Numbered from the stretch's first letter, positions 24,635 through 31,606 are shown. The stretch is 64,000 nucleotides of DNA from Streptomyces sp. NBC_00102 (GCF_026343115.1 NZ_JAPEMC010000001.1:3596001-3660000); one strand, 5' to 3'. Numbers and translations: made by a program. Notes: a model not told the origin generated them from the sequence alone.

Positions 24635-24954
24635 GAGTGACCCTCGGGGATGTCGTCGCGGGTGAGATGGAAGAGCCTGCCGAGCTGGTCACTGCGTCGG
24701 ACGTGGCGGCGCACCGCCGGGACGTGGTCCGCACGCAGGTACACCGCGCCCTCGGGCTGCTCTCCGACCGGCAGCGCCACGTACTCAAGGCCGACCACGG
24801 CATAGCTCCGGTCGGGTACTACGGTGACGGCCCGGACGCGGAGCTTGCCGCGGACATGGGCGCGACCACGACGCAGGTAAAGCAGGCGCGGTGCAAGGGG
24901 AAGGCGCGGTTCGCCGAGGTCTACCGGGCGGGAGCCGGCGCCCAAACCTCGTGA
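24604..24954 (+). pseudogene. Sigma-like factor, C-terminal part after IS
   Basis: 116 codons from an ATG in the IS end; native sequence begins at 24,635. It carries HRALGLLSDRQRHVLKADHG then DAELAADMGATTTQVKQARCKG, a region-4-like helix-turn-helix that would contact the -35 element. The ATG lies in an ATGA overlap with the transposase stop, so this half might still be translated by coupling. Without region 2 it cannot work as a sigma factor, but a free region 4 could bind DNA. It belongs with 22,814-23,306. Confidence 0.7.
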
Positions 24955-24957
24955 TCG

Positions 24958-25923
24958 TCACGCCGCCAATTCGCCCTTGCCGCCGTCGCCGTAGGTCGCC
25001 GCGTACCAGGCCCCTAGAGCGAAGTGACCGGACACGCCCGAGAGCGCTTGCAGCCGGTCAAGGTCCCCGTAGAGCGTCGAAACACTTACGCCCAATTCCA
25101 GCGCCACGGCTTTCAGCACCCGTCCGTCCAGTAGCCGGCGCATGACGAAATGATGCCGCTCGGTGACACCGTCACTGCGGGTCGGTGCCTCGCCCATCCA
25201 TGGGCGTGCTGCCTGCCACTGCTGGTCATAGACACTGGAAATGAACGCGAGCAAGCCGGGGTTTGTGACGCGGAGAGCCGGTTTCCCAGCCTGGTCCCCG
25301 GTCGTGTCGGAGATGAAAGCCGCGGTAGGCGTCAAGACCATACGCTCAAAGGGCGGATTCAGAGTCCGCACCTTGGCGCCAATCGCGGAAATCTTCCGAG
25401 CGTAGTCCTGTTCGGGAGCCCGAGTGCGGGCGGTTTCCAGGTAGATCACGTGCAGCTCGGACCCTCTGCGCACGACTTCGGCGTCCCGCTCGAACCCTCC
25501 CGCAAGTCGACCGGCCGGACGGGGAATTGGGTGCGCCGTGCGGACGAAAGCTGCCCCGCGCACCGCTTCCGCCATCAGGGCCGTGACTTCCTCGTAGTGG
25601 TCGATTCGCAGCACGCCTCCGCTGTCAGGCTGCGGCATTGATGACAACTCGGCTACAAGTGCGCTCAGTTGCTCAGCGCGGGCTATCGATGAAGCAATTT
25701 CGGCGGTGGCCGTGCGAGTGACAATCCGAGCCGCACTCGCAAGGTCTGTGGCGATGAAAACACCGCTGTGCGGGTCGTAAGTGGCTAGCTCCGCTTGCAC
25801 CAGCTCATCCAGCGCGGGGCTCGACGCTGCCGGTCGCTGCCCCGCATGCATCTGCCGCATGAGGTCTGCCGCTTCTGGCGTGATACCGCCCTCGTTACGG
25901 CCTCTTTGGGTGCTTGTGTCCAT
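24958..25923 (-). CDS. LuxR/TrmB-like regulator of the prophage
   Basis: 321 aa; the ATG at 25,923 is chosen because AGGGGG lies just ahead of it, while a longer frame continues upstream without a ribosome site. The N-terminal 250 residues have a helical region (ELVQAELATYDP) and a phospholipase-D-like or TrmB-type sensor region (VLRIDHYEEVTALM, ELHVIYLE, FERMVLTPTAAFISD). The C-terminus (about 275-320) is a LuxR-type helix-turn-helix, LLDGRVLKAVALELGVSVSTLYGDLDRL. It is divergent from a secreted peptide gene 163 bases away. It may sense a ligand and control prophage genes; the ligand is unknown. It is the only minus-strand gene between the structural module and 27 kb. Confidence 0.7.
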   Translation of the reverse strand: MDTSTQRGRNEGGITPEAADLMRQMHAGQRPAASSPALDELVQAELATYDPHSGVFIATDLASAARIVTRTATAEIASSIARAEQLSALVAELSSMPQPDSGGVLRIDHYEEVTALMAEAVRGAAFVRTAHPIPRPAGRLAGGFERDAEVVRRGSELHVIYLETARTRAPEQDYARKISAIGAKVRTLNPPFERMVLTPTAAFISDTTGDQAGKPALRVTNPGLLAFISSVYDQQWQAARPWMGEAPTRSDGVTERHHFVMRRLLDGRVLKAVALELGVSVSTLYGDLDRLQALSGVSGHFALGAWYAATYGDGGKGELAA

Positions 25924-25985
25924 GTTTCCCCCTGGAAAATTTCTGGTTGCAGATCGTCCAGCCTGGCGAGTCTTGAACCCTTCCG

Positions 25986-26002
25986 CAGCGTCAAGCACGC
26001 TG
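25986..26002. promoter_or_regulatory. Palindrome in divergent regulator-peptide region
   Basis: CAGCGT and ACGCTG arms with a five-base spacer, lying between the regulator and the secreted peptide gene. It is the most obvious operator-like sequence in this 163-bp interval. Binding by the regulator is inference. Confidence 0.35.
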
Positions 26003-26086
26003 GTCCCACGGCAAGCCGAGCACCGAGCAACGGTTCCGGTTCCGCCGCAAAATTCAGCAGCAGTTCGGTACCTAAGGGATGTATAG

Positions 26087-26278
26087 ATGAGCTTTCAATC
26101 ACGCCGCAAGAGCTTTGGGGCGGTTCTCGCTTCCGCTGTGGCGCTCGTCACCATTGGTGTAGCCGGGGCGTCCGTCGCGCACGCCGACGAAATACCCCAG
26201 GCCCCTAAGGGAAGCGCCACGGTCATTTCTCCCGCCCCGGAGCCCGCCGCGCACACGGATGACATTGACTGGGGGTAA
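26087..26278 (+). CDS. Short secreted peptide (candidate signal)
   Basis: 63 aa. The N-terminus has SRRKSFG then a hydrophobic core AVLASAVALVTIGVAGASV and an AHA cleavage site, so cleavage near residue 32 would release about 31 residues. The mature part is Pro/Ala-rich and acidic, ending THTDDIDWG-like (AAHTDDIDWG). It lies divergent to a LuxR/TrmB-type regulator inside a prophage. TAAGGGA is upstream of the ATG. A peptide pheromone read by that regulator is possible by analogy with phage arbitrium, but those regulators are unrelated. It could also be a simple surface peptide. Confidence 0.65.
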   Translation: MSFQSRRKSFGAVLASAVALVTIGVAGASVAHADEIPQAPKGSATVISPAPEPAAHTDDIDWG

Positions 26279-26327
26279 CGCATAGGGGGGGTAAGTAGCG
26301 TAGGGGGATGGGGAGTTGAAGGTCATA

Positions 26328-26645
26328 ATGCGGGTTGAAATCTACGTGCGGACTAGTCCGGGCCGCTGGGGGTGGAAACCCCTAGGGGGGGAGTACCCGG
26401 ATACGTACGAATACCCTTCCGATGAAGGCCAGTTGTTGCGCGCGCTCATCGCGTACTCGTCAATGGCCGCACGCGTGGTTGCCGCGCATGTACGGGGTTT
26501 CCGGATGCTTGCAGTCTCTGTGGCATCCGGCGCACTGGTGGGACTGTATGAATGGCGCCGGAGTACTGAAACAGGGCGCCTAATCCCAGCAGTTGAGCCC
26601 TTTACTGCGTGGGCCCCTACTAGAGTTACGGGGGTCGCCGCATGA
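26328..26645 (+). CDS. Phage protein of unknown function
   Basis: 105 aa from ATG 26,328; TTG at 26,316 is an alternative. The first half has RVEIYVRTSPGRWGWKPLG and YEYPSDEGQLLRALIAYSS. The second has a short hydrophobic part (LAVSVASGALVGLY) and ends with TAWAPTRVTG. No family recognised. It overlaps the next gene by ATGA and follows the secreted peptide at 50 bases, so the three may be one transcript. Confidence 0.5.
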   Translation: MRVEIYVRTSPGRWGWKPLGGEYPDTYEYPSDEGQLLRALIAYSSMAARVVAAHVRGFRMLAVSVASGALVGLYEWRRSTETGRLIPAVEPFTAWAPTRVTGVAA

Positions 26646-26899
26646 CCACCGGCAGACGCACGGTGCTGGACTCGGCGGCATCACGCGATCACGCGTACGT
26701 AATTGCGTTCCGCATGGCCCGAGTTCTTCGGAAAGCGGGCATCACCGGCCGGTACGGAGTTGGTGTGCAGCCGGCGCAATCGCGGGTGCTCCCGGGGTGG
26801 GAAATCTACGTCGTAGACCGATCTCCCGGAGAGGCCCCTCCCGTAGGGCTCCCCGCCTCCCTTCGTCCGACCCCGGCGGTTCTCCGCCGGGCAGCATGA
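26642..26899 (+). CDS. Phage protein of unknown function
   Basis: 85 aa starting in an ATGA overlap. RDHAYVIAFRMARVLRKAG is a clear amphipathic helix, followed by a strand pair (YGVGVQPAQS, WEIYVVDRS) and a proline-rich tail. No known domain. The stop lies just before a strong terminator, so it is the last gene of the peptide transcript. Confidence 0.5.
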   Translation: MTTGRRTVLDSAASRDHAYVIAFRMARVLRKAGITGRYGVGVQPAQSRVLPGWEIYVVDRSPGEAPPVGLPASLRPTPAVLRRAA

Positions 26900-26902
26900 C
26901 CA

Positions 26903-26943
26903 AGCCCCGTCACGCTCCCATTGCGGGGTGTGACGGGGCTTTC
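26903..26943 (+). terminator. Terminator of the peptide transcript
   Basis: AGCCCCGTCAC pairs perfectly with GTGACGGGGCT (eleven bases), followed by TTCGTC. Confidence 0.75.
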
Positions 26944-26964
26944 GTCATGTCCGGGCAGCAGACA

Positions 26965-26989
26965 GCCCCCGTCGTAGCACGACAGGGGC
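26965..26989 (-). terminator. Hairpin downstream of the DUF397 gene
   Basis: An eleven-base stem with one wobble and a three-base loop (GCCCC...GGGGC ends) lies just past the DUF397 gene in the minus direction. There is no T run, as is frequent in Streptomyces. It separates the convergent transcripts. Confidence 0.55.
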
Positions 26990-27017
26990 CGCTGGTGGGT
27001 GGTGCTGCGCCTGGTGG

Positions 27018-27221
27018 TCAGCCGGCGAACGTCTCCGCCTTGACACCCGCCACGAACGACGAGAACGCGGCGGCAGAGAAGCCGAGAACCGGGCCGCTCG
27101 TGTCCTTGGAGTCACGGACGGGGACGACGTTGCGCGTCGCGGCAAGGTTGGCAGCGACCTCGACGCACTGCCCGCCGCCGCTGCTGTACGAAGAGGTGAA
27201 CCAACGGGGGGACTCGGTCAT
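27018..27221 (-). CDS. DUF397 domain protein
   Basis: 67 aa. FTSSYSSGGGQCVEVA at residues 8-23 and VPVRDSKDTSGPVLGFSAAAFSSFVAGVK near 34-62 are the standard DUF397 sequence. These small proteins are nearly always next to an Scr1-type helix-turn-helix gene, as here, with an ATGA overlap. By analogy with BldB/AbaA-type WhiJ systems the pair may act as partner or antidote. No enzyme activity is expected. Confidence 0.9.
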   Translation of the reverse strand: MTESPRWFTSSYSSGGGQCVEVAANLAATRNVVPVRDSKDTSGPVLGFSAAAFSSFVAGVKAETFAG

Positions 27222-28060
27222 TACGGGGTGCCCTTTCGTACCTGGTCAATCATGTCCAGAGACGCCGCTTGGGACAGCGACTCGGTTTGTAGTTGATGGT
27301 AGGCCGTCAGCATCGGTAGCGCGTAGCGGCTTTCCTTCTCAAGGTGTCCGCGCTGGGACGACTCCGCGTAAGACATCAGGGTGCGGTCTGGAAGCGTTAG
27401 AACAGTCACGGGGAGGGTGCAGGCGCGACGCTCGCCCATGGTGAACGGGGCAACGTGGACCGCGCTGTTTGGCAGTTCGGCGAACGCGGTGAGACGCGCC
27501 AACTGTGCGTCCCACACCGCGGCGGTCCCCACGGGGCGACGGATGCAGCTTTCATCCAGCACCACGAAGACCAGGGGTGGACGGTGCCGCACTAGTACTT
27601 CCTGTCGCTGCGCCACCAGGGCCACCCGCTCCTCGGCCTGCTCGGGTGTGCAAGCTCCGCGCTTCACCTCTCCCCCCTGGATCGCTGCCGCGTACTCCGG
27701 GGTTTGTAGAAGCCCTGGTATCACCCCCACTTCGTACAGCCGGATTTCTGCTGCCCGAGCCTCGTGGGTGACGTACTCCGGGAACCCCTCGATCAAGGAG
27801 CCCTGCCGGATCTCACGCCACTCTCGCTCGAACGAATCGGCGGTGTCTGCCGTGCCGAGCGCCGCGTCAACATCTCTTGAGAAGCCGAGAGTTGGCGACT
27901 TGCGGGCGGTTTCAACTGCGGAAATATGCTTGCCGGTATATGCCCCTTGGTCTGCTAGCTGTTCCTGGGTCCAGCCCCTTGCCTCCCGGAACTGCCGGAG
28001 ACGTGCGCCGTATGCCGCCTCCGGGCTCGCATCGGGGTTTAACTCCACGCGGTAGACCAT
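27221..28060 (-). CDS. XRE regulator with DUF5753 (Scr1/WhiJ-like)
   Basis: 279 aa from ATG 28,060; a GTG at 28,120 would extend it by 20 residues. The N-terminal Cro/C1 helix-turn-helix is LRQFREARGWTQEQLADQGAYTGKHISAVETARK-like (about 19-52; only part quoted as RGWTQEQLADQ). From about 95 to 270 the DUF5753 region includes LIEGFPEYVTHEARA, YEVGVIPGLLQTPEYA and LDESCIRRPVG. With the DUF397 gene it forms the WhiJ-like module common on Streptomyces chromosomes and rarer inside a prophage. It may be a passenger regulator or a repressor of phage genes. Confidence 0.88.
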   Translation of the reverse strand: MVYRVELNPDASPEAAYGARLRQFREARGWTQEQLADQGAYTGKHISAVETARKSPTLGFSRDVDAALGTADTADSFEREWREIRQGSLIEGFPEYVTHEARAAEIRLYEVGVIPGLLQTPEYAAAIQGGEVKRGACTPEQAEERVALVAQRQEVLVRHRPPLVFVVLDESCIRRPVGTAAVWDAQLARLTAFAELPNSAVHVAPFTMGERRACTLPVTVLTLPDRTLMSYAESSQRGHLEKESRYALPMLTAYHQLQTESLSQAASLDMIDQVRKGTP

Positions 28061-28164
28061 GGGGTTCCCTATGTCTTCCTTCTGGGTTAGCGACTTGAGG
28101 ACATCCCCAAAGTAGGCCACTCTGGCGGCCCCCGGTAGCGAAACCGCTACAGAGAGGAGCGGTC

Positions 28165-28404
28165 ATGACTGTGCCCGGTATCGCCTCTCCGCCTCCTGTT
28201 GGCGCGCTCATGGTGGACACCCGCCACGACGACAGGGCCGGCGAGTTCCGAGGGGTCTCAGGCCCCTACTGGTCCCTGCGGCCCCTCGGTGGCGGGCTCG
28301 AATGGGAAGCCGACCCCGGCACCGTCCGTTCGGCAACCCCGATAGAGCGGCTGCGGGCCGAGAACGCGCGGTGCAACGCCCGGAGTCGGGGGGACGTGCT
28401 GTGA
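28165..28404 (+). CDS. Small conserved Streptomyces-type protein
   Basis: 79 aa with GAGAGGAG before the ATG, divergent from the Scr1-type gene. A PYWSLRPLGGGLEWEADPGTVR segment is followed by a charged helix RLRAENARCNARS. Genes like this are common next to Scr1/DUF397 pairs in Streptomyces, but I know no function. It overlaps the next gene by GTGA. Confidence 0.55.
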   Translation: MTVPGIASPPPVGALMVDTRHDDRAGEFRGVSGPYWSLRPLGGGLEWEADPGTVRSATPIERLRAENARCNARSRGDVL

Positions 28405-28562
28405 AGCGGACCGGAACAAGCCCGACCAGGCTGACCGCGGATTGCCTCAAGTGCCGGGAGTACGACCAGGCCGAGCGGCGTGCCGAGTTGGACGGTCGTT
28501 GGAGCGACGTGACCGACCAGCGGGTTTTGCGCAAGCGCCACCAGCTCGCCGACCACGAGTGA
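28401..28562 (+). CDS. Small CxxC protein
   Basis: 53 aa from GTG in GTGA. TADCLKCREYDQAERRAELDG carries one CxxC pair, followed by a highly charged helix ending HQLADHE. A short metal-binding helix hairpin is possible. Start chosen from the overlap. Function unknown. Confidence 0.5.
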   Translation: MKRTGTSPTRLTADCLKCREYDQAERRAELDGRWSDVTDQRVLRKRHQLADHE

Positions 28563-28575
28563 GGAAGGGACCCGC

Positions 28576-29067
28576 ATGGACGAGAGAGAGCCTGCAACGG
28601 GGCGCACCGGCGCCCGAGTTGGGGCGACGGTTTTGGTCCGGGACGACACCGGGGCACTACTTCTGGTGAGGCCCCCCCGCGAGACCGAATGGCGCCTGCC
28701 CGGTGGCGTGGCCTACGCGGGAGAGACCATCGCCGGTGCTGCCGCCCGTGACCTGGCCGAGGAAACCGGCTTGGTGCTCGATGTGGTGTTCTTCGCCGCG
28801 CTCGGGGTCGCGCCCCACGGGCGGGCAGAGGGCGGAAGGGCCGGGTTCAACCTGGTTGGCGACGGCGGCACGGTGGATGCCAAGGAAGCCGCCCGAGTTG
28901 CCGTCCCCGAGGGTGCCGAAGACCGGGTGGCCGAACTCCGCTGGGTTCCGCTGGACCAGCTCGGCGAGCACGCGTCCGCACTCGGGACGTGGCGTATCCG
29001 TCAAGCTTTGGCGGCATTCGCCCACGGCCGGCAGCCGCTTTTGTTGAACGGTTTGGTGGCAGCGTGA
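28576..29067 (+). CDS. Nudix hydrolase 1
   Basis: 163 aa. The Nudix box runs from GVAYAGE through RDLAEETGL (about residues 48-69), with Asp in place of the first Glu of REU. Before it, ATVLVRDDTGALLLVRPP is the usual first strand. This superfamily cleaves nucleoside diphosphates linked to another group (NDP-sugars, oxidised dNTP, NAD, RNA caps); the substrate cannot be read from sequence. GGAAGGGA lies upstream. A second Nudix gene lies 1.1 kb downstream. The stop overlaps the next gene start. Confidence 0.85.
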   Translation: MDEREPATGRTGARVGATVLVRDDTGALLLVRPPRETEWRLPGGVAYAGETIAGAAARDLAEETGLVLDVVFFAALGVAPHGRAEGGRAGFNLVGDGGTVDAKEAARVAVPEGAEDRVAELRWVPLDQLGEHASALGTWRIRQALAAFAHGRQPLLLNGLVAA

Positions 29068-29330
29068 CGCCGAAGAAGCGGGTTCGCCGGAACCCCTGGG
29101 AGGAGAAGCGCGCACGGCAAGCAGTGATCGACAACCGCGAGACCCTGAAGCGGGAGTACTTGGTCGACCTGGTCGCCCTGGTCACGCTCTGCCGGAAGCA
29201 CCGCGTGTCTCCCGACTTCCTGCGTGCCCGGTTCGTGGAGTGGGGCGTACCCATTCGCGGACGCGCTGCCGCCGGCGATGCACGCGTGACCCGCGCGACC
29301 CGCGCGAAAGCTCGGGCTGGTCTCTCCTGA
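29064..29330 (+). CDS. Small HTH-like basic protein, copy 1
   Basis: 88 aa from GTG in a GTGA overlap with the Nudix gene. It is very basic (KKRVRRNPWEEKRARQ). A helix pair NRETLKREYLVDLVAL and CRKHRVSPDFLRARFVEWGV resembles a helix-turn-helix. A similar protein lies at 29,629, sharing NRET-LREY, VS-DF-RAR and EWGV. The gene is followed by the double-hairpin element at 29,355-29,450, also present in a second copy. It probably binds DNA or RNA. No family recognised. Confidence 0.6.
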   Translation: MTPKKRVRRNPWEEKRARQAVIDNRETLKREYLVDLVALVTLCRKHRVSPDFLRARFVEWGVPIRGRAAAGDARVTRATRAKARAGLS

Positions 29331-29354
29331 CCGGGCGCCCAACCCCATAGACCC

Positions 29355-29394
29355 GTCCGGCTGTCTCATCCGTGGGGGGTGGCGGCAGTCGGAC
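29355..29394 (+). ncRNA. Structured element A, copy 1
   Basis: GTCCGGCTGTC pairs with GGCAGTCGGAC (two wobbles). It lies right after the small HTH gene and directly before a second, longer hairpin. Copy 2 lies at 29,890-29,928 with changes that keep pairing. Confidence 0.5.
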
Positions 29395-29404
29395 GGACCT
29401 CGCT

Positions 29405-29450
29405 CCCGGTAGGCAGGAATCAAAAGTTCCCCCCGTTCCTGCCTACCGGG
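29405..29450 (+). ncRNA. Structured element B, copy 1
   Basis: A perfect 15-base stem from CCCGGTAGGCAGGAA and TTCCTGCCTACCGGG around a 16-base loop. No T run follows, so it may be an RNA structure or a factor-dependent terminator. In copy 2 (29,938-29,973) AGGCAGG/CCTGCCT becomes AGGCGG/CCGCCT, a paired change. Confidence 0.55.
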
Positions 29451-29515
29451 TTCCAAGCTCCTGACCGGTTGCACCACGGAGGACAGCGGCAACCGGTCGG
29501 GTCTCAAGAAGAGAG

Positions 29516-29632
29516 ATGCAGTTGCTCAACATGGATGTCCCGTACATGGACGAATACTGGGTCCCGCCTGCGGCGAAAGAGCCCGATGACGCCCAGGACG
29601 AGAAGCCCGATGACACGGCGGACGACGAGTGA
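29516..29632 (+). CDS. Small acidic ORF coupled to HTH copy 2
   Basis: 38 codons from ATG, reading MQLLNMDVPYMDEYWVPPA then an Asp/Lys/Glu tail (DDAQDEKPDDTADDE). AAGAAGAG precedes the ATG, and the stop overlaps the GTG of the next gene in GTGA, the usual coupling for this phage. It is too short for composition tests, and the ATG at 29,531 is an alternative. If real, its acidic tail could bind the basic partner encoded next. Confidence 0.4.
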   Translation: MQLLNMDVPYMDEYWVPPAAKEPDDAQDEKPDDTADDE

Positions 29633-29883
29633 GCCCCGCACCGCGAAAAACGGCGGAGGAACGCCGGATCGCGCGGCAACACTTCCGCAACCGTAGAGAG
29701 ACCGTGCTGCGGGAGTACGACAGCGGGTTTCCCATGGCGGCCCTGAGCGCACGGTGGGCGGTCTCGCGGGACTTCGTTCGCGCGCGACTGGACGAGTGGG
29801 GTGTCCAGCGGCGGGACCGTAGCGCCTCTCGTAGGGCAACCACCGCCCGTCTCAACCGTGGTGAGGCCGAGTCGGCCCCATAG
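29629..29883 (+). CDS. Small HTH-like basic protein, copy 2
   Basis: 84 aa from GTG. TAEERRIARQHFRNRRETVLREY and SARWAVSRDFVRARLDEWGV match the protein at 29,064. The N-terminal ten residues and the C-terminal tail differ. The VSRDFVRARLDEWGV part suits a recognition helix. It too is followed by a double-hairpin element. Likely the outcome of a cassette duplication. Confidence 0.6.
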   Translation: MSPAPRKTAEERRIARQHFRNRRETVLREYDSGFPMAALSARWAVSRDFVRARLDEWGVQRRDRSASRRATTARLNRGEAESAP

Positions 29884-29889
29884 ACCCCC

Positions 29890-29928
29890 GTCCGGCTGCC
29901 CCTCCGTGGGGACGGAAGACAGTCGGGC
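29890..29928 (+). ncRNA. Structured element A, copy 2
   Basis: GTCCGGCTG with CAGTCGGGC, two wobble pairs, after the second small HTH gene. Same order and spacing as copy 1. Confidence 0.45.
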
Positions 29929-29937
29929 GGGCCCACA

Positions 29938-29973
29938 CCCGGTAGGCGGTTGACCCCTGTCCCGCCTACCGGG
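29938..29973 (+). ncRNA. Structured element B, copy 2
   Basis: CCCGGTAGGCGG pairs with CCGCCTACCGGG, twelve bases, around a 12-base loop. It shares the CCCGGTAGGC/GCCTACCGGG core with copy 1. Confidence 0.5.
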
Positions 29974-30009
29974 ACCCCAAGCCCCCTGCGCGGCCGCAGG
30001 GTGAACAAC

Positions 30010-30047
30010 CCCGCCCGGGTGCAGCCTTGGACAGCCACCCGGGCGGG
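30010..30047 (+). terminator. Strong hairpin ahead of Nudix 2
   Basis: CCCGCCCGGGTG pairs perfectly with CACCCGGGCGGG, twelve bases with a 14-base loop. A smaller CCCTGCG/CGCAGGG stem lies just ahead (about 29,984-30,001). Probably a terminator ending the cassette transcript, without a T run. Confidence 0.55.
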
Positions 30048-30164
30048 TCCACGGCGGCGGCTTCACGCGGCTATTCAGGTATCCGTCGTGACCCGTGGGC
30101 GCTGTCAAGGTTGAGCAGTGTCCACAGAGCTACGCAGCTCCGTCCGTACACAGAAAGGCGTCAC

Positions 30165-30623
30165 ATGAAGCGCATCGTTGCCAAGCTCTGGCGACTCATC
30201 CGGGGCCCCCTGCAATGGCGGGTGCTCTGGTTCGCGCACGCGAAGTTCATGGTGGGGGTGACCGGTGTTGTGCGGAACGATGCGGGTCAAGTCTTGCTGC
30301 TCAAGCACCGCATGTGGCCCCCGGAAACGCCGTGGGGGCTTCCTACCGGTTACGCGATCAAGGGCGAGGAATTCCCGCTGACGATCGTCCGGGAGGTAAA
30401 GGAAGAGACCGGGCTTGACGTCAAGCCGGGCCGTCTTGTCCACGTGCGGAGCGGCTACAAACTCCGGGTGGAAGTCGCCTACGAGGCGATGCACGTCGGA
30501 GGAACCCTGAAGATCGATTCGTTCGAAATCTTGGAGGCGAAGTGGTTCCATTTGAACTCGCTGCCGACGGGGATGCAGGAGACCCACCGGCAGCTCATCG
30601 GGGTACCTCCCTCGGGCCGTTAG
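30165..30623 (+). CDS. Nudix hydrolase 2
   Basis: 152 aa from ATG with GAAAGG six bases upstream. The first 25 residues are basic and hydrophobic (RIVAKLWRLIRGPLQW). VGVTGVVRNDAGQVLLLKH leads to a Nudix box GYAIKGEE through REVKEETGLDV (about 63-85), with all key Glu present. It is closer to the canonical box than Nudix 1. The substrate is unknown. Two unlike Nudix genes in one prophage arm suggest a role in nucleotide pools, NAD or RNA ends. Confidence 0.85.
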   Translation: MKRIVAKLWRLIRGPLQWRVLWFAHAKFMVGVTGVVRNDAGQVLLLKHRMWPPETPWGLPTGYAIKGEEFPLTIVREVKEETGLDVKPGRLVHVRSGYKLRVEVAYEAMHVGGTLKIDSFEILEAKWFHLNSLPTGMQETHRQLIGVPPSGR

Positions 30624-30637
30624 CACCGAACGAAAGC

Positions 30638-31603
30638 GTGGCCGGCGCCGGAGTGGCCGCCCTGCTGGCCGCGTTGCGGGCCGACACGTTGACGCTCACG
30701 GCAAGGCATCCGGACCACACGTTCCGGACCGTGGCCGCGCGCTTGACGCTGTGGAACGCACAGGGAATCGACGTGACGGTATTCCGGACCGGGCTAGACG
30801 CGGTTCGAGACCGGCTCTCGTCCTTCGGGCTGTCTCACATGCTGCCGCTCTCCCGGATGCTCGTCGGCGCTCAGTCGAAGCGGGCCGGGGCGTTCGGGGG
30901 CTTCCACCACCCCGACCAGGGCTACCGCCATCTACAGATGGTGTCGGTGGTCACGATGTACGGGCCGATGGAACGGGACGCGCCGGAATCCCCGGAACTC
31001 GCACTGCTCGATCTCCTGCGTGCCTACGCGCACGACTGCATCCACTTCGGGGCAAAACGGCGGTATGTGGATGTTGACGGTACGCCGAGCCGCGTTCAGT
31101 ACGGCATCAACTACCGTCGCCCGAACGGCGCTTCGTATTCCACACCCGACCCTCAGGGGTCACCCCATACTCGGAACCTGGGGGTAGTGATGGAAGGAGC
31201 GGGCGATAGAGAAGCGCGCCGGATCACCCGATGGGCGGCAGCCCAAGCGGGGATCAAGGAGCCTGACGACCCGTTCCAGCGGATCGCATTCCGGGACTGC
31301 ACGGGCACCCTTGCTGCCGAGGACGTGCGCGACCACCCGACCGGCGGAGGTGGAGAGGGAGCCACATACGTCCGATCGCTCATCGGTTATGAGCGCGGGG
31401 TGAACCAGCGCTACGCCGCGTTTCTGTCTGAGTTCGCGGCTGGTGAGGAGAACGAGCTGCACGAACTTCTGCTAAGCGCAGTGATCAGCGGGAGCGCAAG
31501 CGGTCTGAGTGCGTGGCTCGATGAAAGGCACGGGCCGGGAACTTTCGCCGGGGTGTTCCTGTCACCCAGCTACTTCGCCCCCGCTCCCATTCGGTCTGTG
31601 TAG
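30638..31603 (+). CDS. Unknown protein of the prophage arm
   Basis: 321 aa from GTG 30,638. An in-frame GTG at 30,542 would overlap the Nudix gene by 80 bases and is less likely. Visible parts are ALRADTLTLTARHPDHTF, LSHMLPLSRMLVGAQSKRAGAFGGFHHP and LLRAYAHDCIHFGAKRRYV. The last has a His-x3-His spacing that could bind metal. A central RNLGVVMEGAGDREARRITRWAA segment and an acidic C-terminus follow. I do not recognise the family. It is the last + strand gene before a multi-hairpin region. Confidence 0.6.
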   Translation: MAGAGVAALLAALRADTLTLTARHPDHTFRTVAARLTLWNAQGIDVTVFRTGLDAVRDRLSSFGLSHMLPLSRMLVGAQSKRAGAFGGFHHPDQGYRHLQMVSVVTMYGPMERDAPESPELALLDLLRAYAHDCIHFGAKRRYVDVDGTPSRVQYGINYRRPNGASYSTPDPQGSPHTRNLGVVMEGAGDREARRITRWAAAQAGIKEPDDPFQRIAFRDCTGTLAAEDVRDHPTGGGGEGATYVRSLIGYERGVNQRYAAFLSEFAAGEENELHELLLSAVISGSASGLSAWLDERHGPGTFAGVFLSPSYFAPAPIRSV

Positions 31604-31606
31604 AGA

